From NCBI GenBank assembly GCA_014075215.1, contig CP046177.1, forward strand, positions 62,001 through 126,000: 64,000 nt of DNA, given 5' to 3'. Positions 25,015 to 34,474 of the stretch are shown piece after piece. The notes beneath the pieces were generated by a model. It ran no database searches. It was not told the origin of the DNA and saw nothing but the letters and a program-made list of their open reading frames with translations. The translations under genes were made by a program, and so were the position numbers. The DNA comes from Flavobacteriaceae bacterium (lineage in GTDB: Bacteria > Bacteroidota > Bacteroidia > Flavobacteriales > Flavobacteriaceae). Each line of letters opens with the position of its first letter. The first letter of the stretch is position 1.

Positions 25015-26628
25015 TTAATCTATCATCTTATTGGTTTTAAGATAATTCATAATATGTTCATAATATGTTAGATTCATTTCCTTTTGTACTATTGAGTAAA
25101 TTTCTTCACCAACCTTAGTTAATCTTAAAATATCTAATTCAGTCCTCTTTTTGGAGCTTTTAACCGAGTGTTTAATGTTAAAAAAATCAAGTTGATATGA
25201 GTATTTTGAAGTATTTAATATGTAAATAGATTCTTCGATAAGGCCTAAATCTTCTAAAAGATAGATATCTCTTCTATCAAAGCCCCAATGCAAATCAGAA
25301 TATTCACTATTCTCATCGGAATCGGTGATGAGCATTTTAGAATTTGATACTCCTTCACCATGTAGGTTCCACAAGCAGTTAGATAATAAAGAAAACAATT
25401 CTGCTTCGTCTGACGAGATTGATTTTAAAAGATTTAATGTTCTTTTTGAGAAGCTAGATGGATTCTTTACTTCACCAGCTAAAATTTTAGCCCATAAATA
25501 TTGCATCTTTTCATGAGAACAATCTTGAGTAATATTGAAAAATTCAACGATCCAGTCTGGGTCAACTGGATTCTCTGATGCTTCTCTCTCTCTGGCAAAT
25601 TCAATAGCTCTAGCAACAATGCTATCAATGTTTCTTTGTCGTCTTTCTTCTTTTAACAGAATTCTATTGTAGATTTTTTTAGTCGGGTATATGCCAAATT
25701 CTCTAGGGCAAAGTAATAAGACTTCCCGACCTTGCAATTGAAAGTATTTAATAACAGCTAAGGCACTCCATGTTTTTCCAAGACCAACGGCATCTGCAAG
25801 TATTGATCCGTTGCATTTTTGAAGCATTTTAATCAGGCTTAATACCCCTTTTTTTTGGAATTCGTAAAGCGCATTATAAATTACACTGTTTTCTAACCTA
25901 CCTATTTGCCTGTTAAACTCAGGATTATTTTCTTCTTCCAGAAGTTGATTGCCAAATAATTCAAATAAGATTTTATAGTATATCTCTCTCGGAGTGTATT
26001 TAATAAAAATCTTTTCTATTTCACCTATTAGGTATTTTTTAAAGTCAATTTTTGTGTGTTTTCCATCTTTGTGAATTATTGTCTTATCGGTATGAGCTTG
26101 AGGTTTAACCCACAAAGATTCAAACCAATATACCAATTCCTTGTATTGGTTATTGTTGCCGGTTTCTGCAATATTTAGCTCAACATTATTTGTGTGCTTT
26201 AATCCGATTCCGGCTTCGGTAAGATTTGAGCTTCCCGAAACAAAATATTTATCTCTGTCGTCGTCTTTGGCCGGATGGAACAGATAATTTTTTGCATGGC
26301 AAAAATTTGGTTCTAATGTCTTTGCCAATACTTTATCTTGTTTTAAGAAATTCACTGCTTCTTGTGAAACACTGTTTAATTTCAACGCTGCTTCAATCGA
26401 GATATTTTCGTTTAATAAATCAAGTGGTCGATTTTCTTCTAAGTCAACATTAACAATGTCCCCAAGCACCAAACGGAAGTCACTAATTTTATCGTTTACT
26501 TGTCTTGACAACCACGCTAAAGCTCCAATTGTAAAGTATCCCGTTACTAAATCAAATTTTCCCTCTTCTGTATATTTGGAAATCCACTGGTGGACTTTTA
26601 ATTCTTTGTTTTCATTATCGAGGATCAT
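25015..26628 (-). CDS. Chimeric PLD/SNF2-helicase N-terminus fused to DUF2806 domain
   Basis: 537 residues in one open frame made of two unrelated parts. Residues 1 to about 310 match the start of PLD-domain SNF2-type helicases: FDLVTGYFTIGALAWLSRQV, FCHAKNYLFHP and YFVSGSSNLTEAGI (HKD-like PLD), then GSILADAVGLGKTWSALAVI (Walker A). The helicase stops right after LLLCPREF, before motifs II-VI. From about 315 the sequence is a DUF2806/TIGR03899-type domain: EERRQRNIDSIVARAIEFAR, DPDWIVEFFNITQDCSHEKM, QYLWAKILAGEV, PSSFSKRTLNLLKSISSDE. The junction is near 25690. Most likely a deletion fusion rather than a designed protein; whether it is functional is open. Confidence 0.75.
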   Translation of the reverse strand: MILDNENKELKVHQWISKYTEEGKFDLVTGYFTIGALAWLSRQVNDKISDFRLVLGDIVNVDLEENRPLDLLNENISIEAALKLNSVSQEAVNFLKQDKVLAKTLEPNFCHAKNYLFHPAKDDDRDKYFVSGSSNLTEAGIGLKHTNNVELNIAETGNNNQYKELVYWFESLWVKPQAHTDKTIIHKDGKHTKIDFKKYLIGEIEKIFIKYTPREIYYKILFELFGNQLLEEENNPEFNRQIGRLENSVIYNALYEFQKKGVLSLIKMLQKCNGSILADAVGLGKTWSALAVIKYFQLQGREVLLLCPREFGIYPTKKIYNRILLKEERRQRNIDSIVARAIEFAREREASENPVDPDWIVEFFNITQDCSHEKMQYLWAKILAGEVKNPSSFSKRTLNLLKSISSDEAELFSLLSNCLWNLHGEGVSNSKMLITDSDENSEYSDLHWGFDRRDIYLLEDLGLIEESIYILNTSKYSYQLDFFNIKHSVKSSKKRTELDILRLTKVGEEIYSIVQKEMNLTYYEHIMNYLKTNKMID

Positions 26629-26826
26629 CTATTGCTCTTTTTCTGTTTGGATTAGGTCTTTTGGGTCAACATCAAGGATTTTTGCTATCTCAAATAACAC
26701 TTCAAATCTTGGCTGTTGTCTGTTTTGCACATAGCTGTTAACCATGTTATAGCTCTTACCTAATTGCTCAGCCAACTATTTTTGTTTAATTCCTTTTTGT
26801 TCCGGAGCTTCTTTTATTCTGTTCAT
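26629..26826 (-). pseudogene. XRE-family regulator with in-frame TAG
   Basis: From the ATG at 26826: MNRIKEAPEQKGIKQK, then TAG at 26776-26778, then LAEQLGKSYNMVNSYVQNRQ, FEVLFEIAKILDVDPKDLIQ to a TAG at 26629. This is one HTH_3 regulator of 65 codons. The stop replaces a position usually held by Trp or another residue (KQxxLAEQLG), so TGG to TAG is likely. It ends exactly where the chimeric helicase gene starts, so the two formed an operon. Confidence 0.75.
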
Positions 26827-26898
26827 TCCGTTTAAATTTTGGTCAACTAAAATAGAAAAGTTTGAATAAATATCTTGTTTTTTGTGATATTATTTACC

Positions 26899-27057
26899 GA
26901 ACTCGTTTGGACTTTTTGGGTTTAAGCGAACATTAGAAGTTTTTAGGGCTGTTGAAGGCTTTTTTGAGTTGCATGCACCGCTACGGAAGGAAAAAAAGCT
27001 AAAAACAGCCCTAAAAACACCCATTTTTTAGCAAATTGAAAAAGTTTAAATGAGTTC
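26899..27057. repeat. MITE-like element, family 2, copy 2
   Basis: 159 bp. Ends GAACTCGTTTGGACTTTTT (26899-26917) and AAAAAGTTTAAATGAGTTC (27039-27057). An inner perfect inverted repeat GTTTTTAGGGCTGTT / AACAGCCCTAAAAAC makes a nested hairpin. It is about 80 percent alike to copy 1 over its length by eye. Confidence 0.8.
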
Positions 27058-27183
27058 TTTTAGTAAATTTGTATACTCTATATAATAGAGTTAAAAGTTT
27101 TGAAAGCCCCGAGTTAAAAGTTTGCTCAACCTTTTTAAAACACTGAAAAAGAGCATCCTTTTTTTGAGAAAAAAGTTAAAAAA

Positions 27184-27345
27184 GAGATCTTTGCAGAATT
27201 GATTTAGCAAAAAGTTCGACGCCCGAAGAACATTTTCAACCGGAATAATCTGGTGGTTTTGAGGATTTAAAATTTTCGAGAAGGGAGAAATTTGAAGTCA
27301 AATCAATTCAAACACAGAATATATCACTATTTTGGCAATGGACTC
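27184..27345. repeat. MITE-like element, family 4, copy 1
   Basis: Starts GAGATCTTTGCAGAATTGAT and ends near TTTTGGCAATGGACTC. The interior GAACATTTTCAACCGGAATA and TTCGAGAAGGGAGAAATTTG recurs, inverted, at 43785-43946 and in shorter form at 40653-40771 and 53871-53994. It lies just upstream of purH. Confidence 0.75.
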
Positions 27346-27366
27346 AATAATATAACTAAGTAATAG

Positions 27367-28893
27367 ATGAGTACTCTAAAAACGATTCAATCCGCATTAA
27401 TTTCTGTTTTTCATAAAGAGGGTTTAGCGCCTGTTGTAAAAAAATTAAATGACTTCGGTGTAACTATTTATTCAACCGGAGGAACGGAGAGGTTTATCGC
27501 TGAGCTTGGCATATCGGTTATTCCTATAGAAGATGTAACTTCATATCCTTCCATTCTTGGAGGTAGAGTAAAAACATTGCATCCAAAAGTATTTGGAGGT
27601 ATTTTAAACAGACAGGATCACAAAGGAGATATCGCCCAAATGAATGAATTTCAAATTCCCCAGTTAGATTTGGTCATTGTAGATTTATATCCTTTTGAAA
27701 AAACAATTGCTTCGGGTGCCGATGAGCAAGGCATCATAGAAAAAATTGATATCGGTGGAATTTCTTTAATAAGAGCTGCTGCAAAGAATTTTAAAGACAC
27801 ATTTATCATTTCATCGATGGATCAATATGAAGCATTTTTAGAACTAATCTCCGGTAATGATGGTAAAACATCCCTAGCATCAAGAAAGGAGTTTGCTGCT
27901 AAGGCATTTGATATTTCTTCTCATTACGATACCGCCATATTTAATTATTTTAATGAAAAAGAAGTCGTTTTTAAAGCAAGCGAGCGGACTTCCAAAACAT
28001 TGCGATATGGTGAAAATCCACATCAAAGGGGAACTTTTTTTGGAGATTTAGAAGGTATGTTTGATCAACTTCACGGAAAAGAATTAAGTTATAACAACTT
28101 GTTAGATATTGATGCTGCGGTTCATTTAATGAGTGAATTTACCGAAGAGCCTCCTACTTTTGCTATTTTAAAACACAATAATGCATGTGGTTGTGCTCAA
28201 AGAGCCACCGTATATCAGGCTTATATTGATGCTTTGTCCGGAGATCCTGTTTCTGCTTTTGGCGGAATATTAATCACGAATACAAAAATTGACAAGGTGA
28301 CCGCAACAGAAATACATTCCCTTTTTTGTGAAGTGATTATTGCACCGTCGTATGACGAGGATGCTTTAACCATTTTAAAAGGGAAAAAGAATCGAATTAT
28401 TCTAATTCAAAAAGAAACTAAGTTGCCAAACCAAACGGTAAGAACCTGCTTAAGTGGGCTACTTGTCCAAGACAAAGACAACAAAACAGATCGTGTAGAG
28501 GACCTGTCGTATCCTACAAAAAATAAGCCGACTAAAAGAGCGTTAGAAGATCTCATTTTTGCTTCCAAAATATGTAAACACACAAAGTCTAATACCATTG
28601 TATTAGCCAAAAACAAGCAGCTTTTTGCCAGTGGTACCGGCCAAACCAGTAGAGTTGATGCATTAAAACAAGCCATTGAAAAAGCGACAAATTTTGGGTT
28701 TAATTTGCAAGAAGCTGTTATGGCCAGTGATGCTTTTTTTCCTTTTCCCGACTGTGTGGAAATTGCAGATACCGCCGGAATAAAAAGCATTATTCAACCG
28801 GGAGGTTCAATTAAAGATCAATTAAGTATAGATTACTGTGACTCAAATAGTTTGTCTATGGTATTTACGGGAACAAGACATTTTAAACATTAA
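27367..28893 (+). CDS. purH: Bifunctional AICAR transformylase / IMP cyclohydrolase
   Basis: 508 residues, the standard PurH length. The last two steps of purine synthesis: formylation of AICAR by 10-formyl-THF, then ring closure to IMP. The N-terminal IMP cyclohydrolase (MGS-like) domain is about 1-150: YSTGGTERFIAELGISVIPI, LGGRVKTLHPKVFGGIL. The AICARFT domain is about 155-508: RYGENPHQRGTFFG, AILKHNNACGCA (catalytic Lys-His), SGDPVSAFGGI, SDAFFPFPDCVE and IIQPGGSIKDQ. Cytosolic. Confidence 0.97.
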   Translation: MSTLKTIQSALISVFHKEGLAPVVKKLNDFGVTIYSTGGTERFIAELGISVIPIEDVTSYPSILGGRVKTLHPKVFGGILNRQDHKGDIAQMNEFQIPQLDLVIVDLYPFEKTIASGADEQGIIEKIDIGGISLIRAAAKNFKDTFIISSMDQYEAFLELISGNDGKTSLASRKEFAAKAFDISSHYDTAIFNYFNEKEVVFKASERTSKTLRYGENPHQRGTFFGDLEGMFDQLHGKELSYNNLLDIDAAVHLMSEFTEEPPTFAILKHNNACGCAQRATVYQAYIDALSGDPVSAFGGILITNTKIDKVTATEIHSLFCEVIIAPSYDEDALTILKGKKNRIILIQKETKLPNQTVRTCLSGLLVQDKDNKTDRVEDLSYPTKNKPTKRALEDLIFASKICKHTKSNTIVLAKNKQLFASGTGQTSRVDALKQAIEKATNFGFNLQEAVMASDAFFPFPDCVEIADTAGIKSIIQPGGSIKDQLSIDYCDSNSLSMVFTGTRHFKH

Positions 28894-28927
28894 ATACATA
28901 ATTGTATTCCGAACAAGTAATTTTTAT

Positions 28928-28935
28928 TAGATTTG
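28928..28935 (+). promoter_or_regulatory. Candidate -7 box for mre operon
   Basis: TAGATTTG fits TAnnTTTG and lies 30 bp before the mreB ATG. A TTG at 28902-28904 is 23 bp upstream, longer than the usual 19-20. Confidence 0.4.
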
Positions 28936-28965
28936 TAAGACTACTCAAAATCAAAAAAATATTTT

Positions 28966-29994
28966 ATGGGGTTTTTCGATTTTATGACAGAAGATATTGC
29001 AATCGATTTAGGTACTGCAAACACTTTAATTATACATGATGACAAGGTGGTCATAGACAGTCCTTCCATAGTAGCGAGAAATCAACTAACGGGTAAGATT
29101 ATCGCCACGGGAAAAGACGCCAGTTTAATGCAGGGGAAAACGCATGAAAATATCAAAACCATACGCCCGTTAAAAGATGGGGTAATAGCTGATTTTCAGG
29201 CTTCCGAAGAAATGATTAAGAATTTTATTAAAAAAATTCCTGCTATCAGAAGAAGGTTTTTTTCACCTTCATTGCGAATGCTTATTTGTATTCCTTCCGG
29301 TATTACCGAGGTGGAAAAACGCGCTGTAAAAGACTCCGCCACACATATGAATGCAAAAGAAGTCTATTTGATTTACGAACCTATGGCTGCCGCAATTGGT
29401 GTTGGTATAGATATTATGGAGGCCAAAGGGAATATGGTTATTGATATCGGCGGAGGAACTACGGAAATTGCTGTAATTGCACTATCCGGTATTGTTTACG
29501 ATCAATCTGTAAAAGTTGCAGGAGATCTATTTACAAATGATATCATGTACTACATGCGAACCCAACATAATTTGTACATAGGGGTGGCAACTGCAGAAAA
29601 TGTTAAAATAACCGTTGGTGCTGCCACCGAAGATTTGGATGATCCCCCGGAAGATATGTTGGTTAGGGGAAGAGATTTATTAAGCGGAAAACCTAAACAA
29701 GTTCAGACCTCTTATAGAGAAATGGCAAAAGCATTAGATAAATCTATTTTAAGGATTGAAGATGCTATTATGGAAACCTTGTCTAAAACGCCACCCGAAT
29801 TATCTGCCGATATTTACAACACAGGTATCTATTTAGCAGGAGGAGGTTCTATGCTTAAGGGTCTGGATAAGCGATTATCCCGTAAAACCGATCTTCCTGT
29901 TTATGTTGTAGAAGATCCGCTGAGGGCTGTTGTAAGAGGTACCGGATTGGCTCTAAAAGAACTGGATAAATACAAAAGTGTTGTGATGAAATAA
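28966..29994 (+). CDS. mreB: Rod shape-determining actin homologue MreB
   Basis: 342 residues. A bacterial actin that forms membrane filaments and directs lateral wall synthesis. ATPase motifs: IAIDLGTANTLI (phosphate 1), VIDIGGGTTEIAVI (phosphate 2) and TGIYLAGGGSMLKGLDK (adenosine). The N-terminal MGFFDFMTEDIAI provides the amphipathic membrane helix. First gene of the mreB-mreC-mreD-PBP2-rodA operon. Confidence 0.97.
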   Translation: MGFFDFMTEDIAIDLGTANTLIIHDDKVVIDSPSIVARNQLTGKIIATGKDASLMQGKTHENIKTIRPLKDGVIADFQASEEMIKNFIKKIPAIRRRFFSPSLRMLICIPSGITEVEKRAVKDSATHMNAKEVYLIYEPMAAAIGVGIDIMEAKGNMVIDIGGGTTEIAVIALSGIVYDQSVKVAGDLFTNDIMYYMRTQHNLYIGVATAENVKITVGAATEDLDDPPEDMLVRGRDLLSGKPKQVQTSYREMAKALDKSILRIEDAIMETLSKTPPELSADIYNTGIYLAGGGSMLKGLDKRLSRKTDLPVYVVEDPLRAVVRGTGLALKELDKYKSVVMK

Positions 29995-30013
29995 TTTCAA
30001 ATATTTTCATTGT

Positions 30014-30841
30014 ATGCAGCAAATTATTTATTTTATCCGGAAATATAAATACTTTCTATTTTTTCTTCTTTTAGAATCCGTTGCTCTGTTTTTTATCCTC
30101 AATAATCACCGCTTTCACAAAAGTAAGTTTATTAGTTCTGCAAACTTTATCAGTGGGAACTTATATGAAAAAACTACACAATTTTCCGGATATTTTAATC
30201 TAAAAAAAGCCAACAAAATATTAATAGAAGAAAATACACTGCTTAAAAACAAACTGGAAAAATTAAAAAATGTGTTGGACACATCTTTAGTTATCAAGGT
30301 AAATAATTCGTTATATCATCAGAAATACACATATACTGCAGCTAAAATTATTAATAATAAGTTCAACTCTGACTTTAATTTCCTGACACTTAATAAGGGG
30401 AAAAAAGACGGAGTTACTACCGAAATGGCTGTTGTAAATAATAAGGGAATCATAGGGATTACCGATCAAACTTCCTATAGATATGCGAGAGCTCAATCTA
30501 TTTTAAATAAAACTATTGGAATCAATGCACGTCTGAAGAACAGCCCTTATTTTGGCTCGTTGACCTGGAATGGAAAAGATATACGAATAGTACAATTAAA
30601 TGATATCCCCAGACAAGCTGTTTTTAAAGTTGGAGATACGATCATCACAGGAGGAATGTCTTCTATCTTTCCTAAAGGTATTTTAATTGGAACCATACAG
30701 AAAATAACCCCTGGTAATTCTATAAAAAATACCATAGATGTGGCACTATTTAATGATTTAAGACATATTGAAAATGTATATATTATTTCAAATTTTGATA
30801 AAAGAGAAATTCGAACTATAGAAGATACTGCAAATGAATAG
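30014..30841 (+). CDS. mreC: Rod shape-determining protein MreC
   Basis: 275 residues. One N-terminal transmembrane segment (about 12-30, YFLFFLLLESVALFFIL), a coiled coil around 58-90 (KANKILIEENTLLKNKLEKL) and a periplasmic two-barrel domain: SDFNFLTLNKGKKDGVTTEM, VNNKGIIGIT, VGDTIITGGMSSIFPKGILI. It links MreB to PBP2 outside the membrane. The 3' end overlaps mreD by 8 bp. Confidence 0.93.
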   Translation: MQQIIYFIRKYKYFLFFLLLESVALFFILNNHRFHKSKFISSANFISGNLYEKTTQFSGYFNLKKANKILIEENTLLKNKLEKLKNVLDTSLVIKVNNSLYHQKYTYTAAKIINNKFNSDFNFLTLNKGKKDGVTTEMAVVNNKGIIGITDQTSYRYARAQSILNKTIGINARLKNSPYFGSLTWNGKDIRIVQLNDIPRQAVFKVGDTIITGGMSSIFPKGILIGTIQKITPGNSIKNTIDVALFNDLRHIENVYIISNFDKREIRTIEDTANE

Positions 30842-31337
30842 ATTTTCATTAACTATAAGATTGGTTCTTATTATGCTTTTTCAAGTACTTATATTAAATA
30901 ATATCCATTTTTTAGGATATATAAATCCATATTTGTACGTGCTTTTTGTATTTGTTTATCCGGTTCGTACGAATCGTTTTCCTTTTTTATTTTTTGCTTT
31001 TCTTTATGGCTTGGTTGCCGACCTGTTCTCAGATTCCGGAGGAATACATGCTTTTTCATTACTGTTTGTTGCTTATATAAGAATCTTTTTAATAAAAGCT
31101 ATTTTCCAAAAATCCAATACTGATTTATTAACATTCAACTTTAAATCAGAGTCTTTAAAAAAAATGATCAACTATGTAATCATTTTAACAGTTATACATC
31201 ATTTTATTTTATTCTCTCTGGCTCATTTTAGTTTTCAAAATTTTTATGATATTATGTTAAATACTTTTTTATCTGCTTTTTTTACGCTGATTTTGTATTT
31301 TTCAGGAACCTTTATTTTTAATAAAAAATATCCATGA
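30834..31337 (+). CDS. mreD: Rod shape-determining protein MreD
   Basis: 167 residues, about five transmembrane helices (FSLTIRLVLIMLFQVLILN, PYLYVLFVFVYPV, FLFFAFLYGLVADLF, IILTVIHHFILFSLAHF, FTLILYFSGTFIF). The GLVADLFSDSGGIHAFSLLF motif is typical of MreD. An integral membrane member of the elongasome. It overlaps both neighbours (8 bp and 4 bp), so it is translationally coupled. Confidence 0.88.
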   Translation: MNRFSLTIRLVLIMLFQVLILNNIHFLGYINPYLYVLFVFVYPVRTNRFPFLFFAFLYGLVADLFSDSGGIHAFSLLFVAYIRIFLIKAIFQKSNTDLLTFNFKSESLKKMINYVIILTVIHHFILFSLAHFSFQNFYDIMLNTFLSAFFTLILYFSGTFIFNKKYP

Positions 31338-33214
31338 AACGAAGTTTTCTACTATACTTTTTAACTACTTCCATTGGTTTGCTTTATATCGGCAGGCTTT
31401 TTCAATTGCAAATAGTAGACAGTGCACCTAATGTTATTGCTCAAAGTACTTCCGTAAAAGTAATTTTCGATTATCCGGAAAGAGGTTACATATATGACAG
31501 AAATGGTAAACTTTTAGTAGCCAATCAATTATCCTATGATGTAATGGTAATTCCAAATGAAGTAAAACCTCTGGATACTTTAGAGTTTTGTTCACTTCTT
31601 AAAATAGATACCGCATACTTTAAAAAGAGATACAGAAGAGCAAAAAGATACTCACCGTGGTTGCCTTCGGTTTTTCTCAGGCAATTGGCTAAAGAAGATT
31701 TCGCTTTTTTACAGGAAAAACTGCACAAATTTAAAGGTTTTTATGTCCAAAAAAGAATTATACGAGATTATCCCGTTAAATCTGCAGCCAATATTCTGGG
31801 TTATATCAGTGAAGTAAATGAGGAGATTACCAAAAAAAGTAATTATTATCAGCAAGGAGAGTTGATAGGGAAAACCGGAATTGAAAAGCAGTACGAATTG
31901 GTATTGAGAGGAAAAAAGGGAAGAAAATACCTCCAAAGAAATAGTCTTAATAAAATTATAGGGCCCTATAAAGACGGAATATATGATTCACTTTCCGTTG
32001 ACGGACAGGATGTAACTTTGTCTATTGATAGTGAGCTACAACAATATGCAGAGTCTTTAATGAAAGGAAAACGGGGAGCTATTGTTGCTATTGAGCCTGC
32101 TACAGGAGAAATTCTATCATTAACCACTGCTCCCAGTTATGACCCAAATATGATGGTTGGCAGAAAACGTTCTAAAAATTCTGTTATACTTTTTAATGAC
32201 ATCATTAATAATCCCACTTACGATAGAGGTTTACAAGCAATTTATGCACCCGGATCTCCTTTTAAACTGGTAAATGCCTTGATAGGGCTACAAGAAGGTA
32301 TTATTACAGAAAAAACTCATTTTTATTGTTATCACGGGTATCGATACGGCAATAGAAAAAATGAATTTATGGGATGTCATTGTAATATATACAATAAACC
32401 TATTCAATTGCATACCGCCATTTCCAAATCATGCAACAGCTATTTTGCAAATACGTACAAACGTATTATAGAGAAAAATAATGATCCGGAAAGCGGGCTT
32501 ACAAACTGGAGTAGGCACTTGAAAAGTTTTGGATTGGGAAATTACTTAGGATACGACTTACCTACCGGCCAAAAAGGGTTAATTCCTGATGGTGAATATT
32601 ATAACAGGCAATATAAATACAAGTGGAATGCATCTACTAATATTTCCAATGCTATTGGCCAGGGTGAAGTATTAACTACTCCCATTCAACTCGCAAATGT
32701 TACTGCTGCAATTGCCAACAGAGGTTATTTTTATATCCCGCATATATTAAAAAATATCAATGTGATTCCTATTAAGGATTCCACATATATCATCCCTAAA
32801 AAAACAACGATACAGGCAAAACATTTTGAACCTGTAATACATGCAATGGAAGAGGTTTTTAAAACAGGAACAGCCAGTTGGGTTAAGATTAAAGGAATTG
32901 ATATTTGTGGCAAAACAGGAACTGCTGAAAATTTTACAAAAGTAAATGGGAAAAAAGAACAACTACCCGATCATTCTATTTTAATTGCATTTGCTCCAAA
33001 AGAGGACCCAAAAATTGCTCTTGCCGTTTTTATTGAAAACGGAGGGTTCGGTTCGGAAATAGCAGCTCCCATTGCAAGTCTTATGATTGAAAAATACATA
33101 TTCAAAAAAGTAAAAAGAAAATGGATTGAAGATATCGTTATCAATAAAGACTTATACCCTGTTTATAATAGACATCTTGATAAAAAAATAACCGTTGAGA
33201 GCAGCACGCAATAA
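31334..33214 (+). CDS. mrdA: Penicillin-binding protein 2 (transpeptidase)
   Basis: 626 residues. An N-terminal membrane anchor (about 4-22) and the PBP dimer domain with DYPERGYIYDRNGKLLVANQ and GKTGIEKQYELVLRGKKG. The transpeptidase domain has SxxK (S308-P-F-K311), SCN (ISKSCNSYFANTY) and KTGTAEN. It crosslinks peptidoglycan during elongation together with RodA. The ATG overlaps the mreD stop (ATGA). Cysteines around HFYCYHGY and MGCHCNIYN match the extra Cys cluster often seen in Bacteroidota PBP2. Confidence 0.95.
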   Translation: MKRSFLLYFLTTSIGLLYIGRLFQLQIVDSAPNVIAQSTSVKVIFDYPERGYIYDRNGKLLVANQLSYDVMVIPNEVKPLDTLEFCSLLKIDTAYFKKRYRRAKRYSPWLPSVFLRQLAKEDFAFLQEKLHKFKGFYVQKRIIRDYPVKSAANILGYISEVNEEITKKSNYYQQGELIGKTGIEKQYELVLRGKKGRKYLQRNSLNKIIGPYKDGIYDSLSVDGQDVTLSIDSELQQYAESLMKGKRGAIVAIEPATGEILSLTTAPSYDPNMMVGRKRSKNSVILFNDIINNPTYDRGLQAIYAPGSPFKLVNALIGLQEGIITEKTHFYCYHGYRYGNRKNEFMGCHCNIYNKPIQLHTAISKSCNSYFANTYKRIIEKNNDPESGLTNWSRHLKSFGLGNYLGYDLPTGQKGLIPDGEYYNRQYKYKWNASTNISNAIGQGEVLTTPIQLANVTAAIANRGYFYIPHILKNINVIPIKDSTYIIPKKTTIQAKHFEPVIHAMEEVFKTGTASWVKIKGIDICGKTGTAENFTKVNGKKEQLPDHSILIAFAPKEDPKIALAVFIENGGFGSEIAAPIASLMIEKYIFKKVKRKWIEDIVINKDLYPVYNRHLDKKITVESSTQ

Positions 33215-34469
33215 TATTTTTTACAGTATAGATTGGACACTGGTTTTAATTTATATACTTCTGGTAGGTTTTGGTTGGGTAAACATTTATGCTGTGTCTC
33301 CGGAAAATACGGGCAGTATTTTTAATTTTTCAACCATACATGGCAAACAACTCCTTTGGATTATTTTAAGTATACCACTTATCATTGTTATACTCTTCTT
33401 TAACTTTAAATTTTATGAAAAATTTGCAGGTTTTTTTTATCTCGCTTCGGTAATCCTTTTAATTGGTTTATTTCTATTTGGCAAGAATGTAAACGGTGCC
33501 GTATCATGGTATGATGTTGGAATAGCAAGTATACAACCTTCTGAATTTTCCAAAGCCTTTACAGCATTGGCTTTGGCAAAACTGATGCATGACAGGAATT
33601 ACAATCTTGGAATTATTGAAAATCAAATCAAAGCCTTCTTTATTATTTTTCTCCCTGCTTTTTTAATTTTCTTACAACCCGACGCGGGTTCTGCCCTTAT
33701 TTACTTATCTTTCTTTTTTGTCCTGAATAGAGAGGGTTTGACATTAGCTTATTTGATTATAGGCATTTCTGCTATTGTTCTTTTTATATTCACTTTAATT
33801 ATAACCCCATTTATATTAGCATCGGTTCTCTTCTCTTTAATTACACTTTTCATCCTATACGCAGTTTATAAAAATAAACGTTTCTTAAAATTTCATTGGA
33901 TTAAAATTATGGGGTTCTATTCCATTATTGGGCTATTTATCTTTAGCTCGGATTTTATTTATAATAATGTTTTTGAACAGCATCACAGAGATCGATTTGA
34001 TATCTTATTAGGCAAAAAATCAGATACACAAAAAATAGGATACAATTCAAATCAATCTATCCGGACCATAAGCTCCGGAGGGTTTTCAGGCAAAGGTTTT
34101 TTGAAGGGTGATAAAACCCAGGGAGGATTTGTACCTGAGCAACACACCGATTATATCTTTAGTGTAATTGGAGAAGAATGGGGATTTATAGGCAGTAGTA
34201 TGGTAATCATTCTTTTTCTGATTTTGTTATATCGAATCCTCTTTTTAGCTGAAACCCACAATAACAAATTCGGACGAATCTATGGATATGGCGTAGCCTC
34301 TATCTTATTTTTTCATATCCTGATAAATATAGGAATGGTTATCGGTTTATTGCCAACCATTGGAATCCCGCTACCTTTTTTTAGCTACGGCGGATCTTCT
34401 CTTTGGGGGTTTACACTGTTGCTCTTTATATTTATAAAGTTAGACGCTCATAAAAATTACGATTGGTGA
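33195..34469 (+). CDS. rodA: Peptidoglycan glycosyltransferase RodA (SEDS)
   Basis: 424 residues, polytopic SEDS protein that polymerises lipid II with PBP2. The start is TTG, overlapping mrdA by 20 bp; it is chosen because SIDWTLVLIYILLVGFGWVNIY is the usual RodA N-terminus and no ATG is near. Motifs: GAVSWYDVGIASIQPSEFSK, FLQPDAGSALIYLSFFFVLN, GGFSGKGFLKGDKTQGGFVP, TDYIFSVIGEEWGFIG and IGIPLPFFSYGGSS. Last gene of the operon; the converging ribE stop is 6 bp away. Confidence 0.94.
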   Translation: MRAARNNIFYSIDWTLVLIYILLVGFGWVNIYAVSPENTGSIFNFSTIHGKQLLWIILSIPLIIVILFFNFKFYEKFAGFFYLASVILLIGLFLFGKNVNGAVSWYDVGIASIQPSEFSKAFTALALAKLMHDRNYNLGIIENQIKAFFIIFLPAFLIFLQPDAGSALIYLSFFFVLNREGLTLAYLIIGISAIVLFIFTLIITPFILASVLFSLITLFILYAVYKNKRFLKFHWIKIMGFYSIIGLFIFSSDFIYNNVFEQHHRDRFDILLGKKSDTQKIGYNSNQSIRTISSGGFSGKGFLKGDKTQGGFVPEQHTDYIFSVIGEEWGFIGSSMVIILFLILLYRILFLAETHNNKFGRIYGYGVASILFFHILINIGMVIGLLPTIGIPLPFFSYGGSSLWGFTLLLFIFIKLDAHKNYDW

Positions 34470-34474
34470 CTTAG

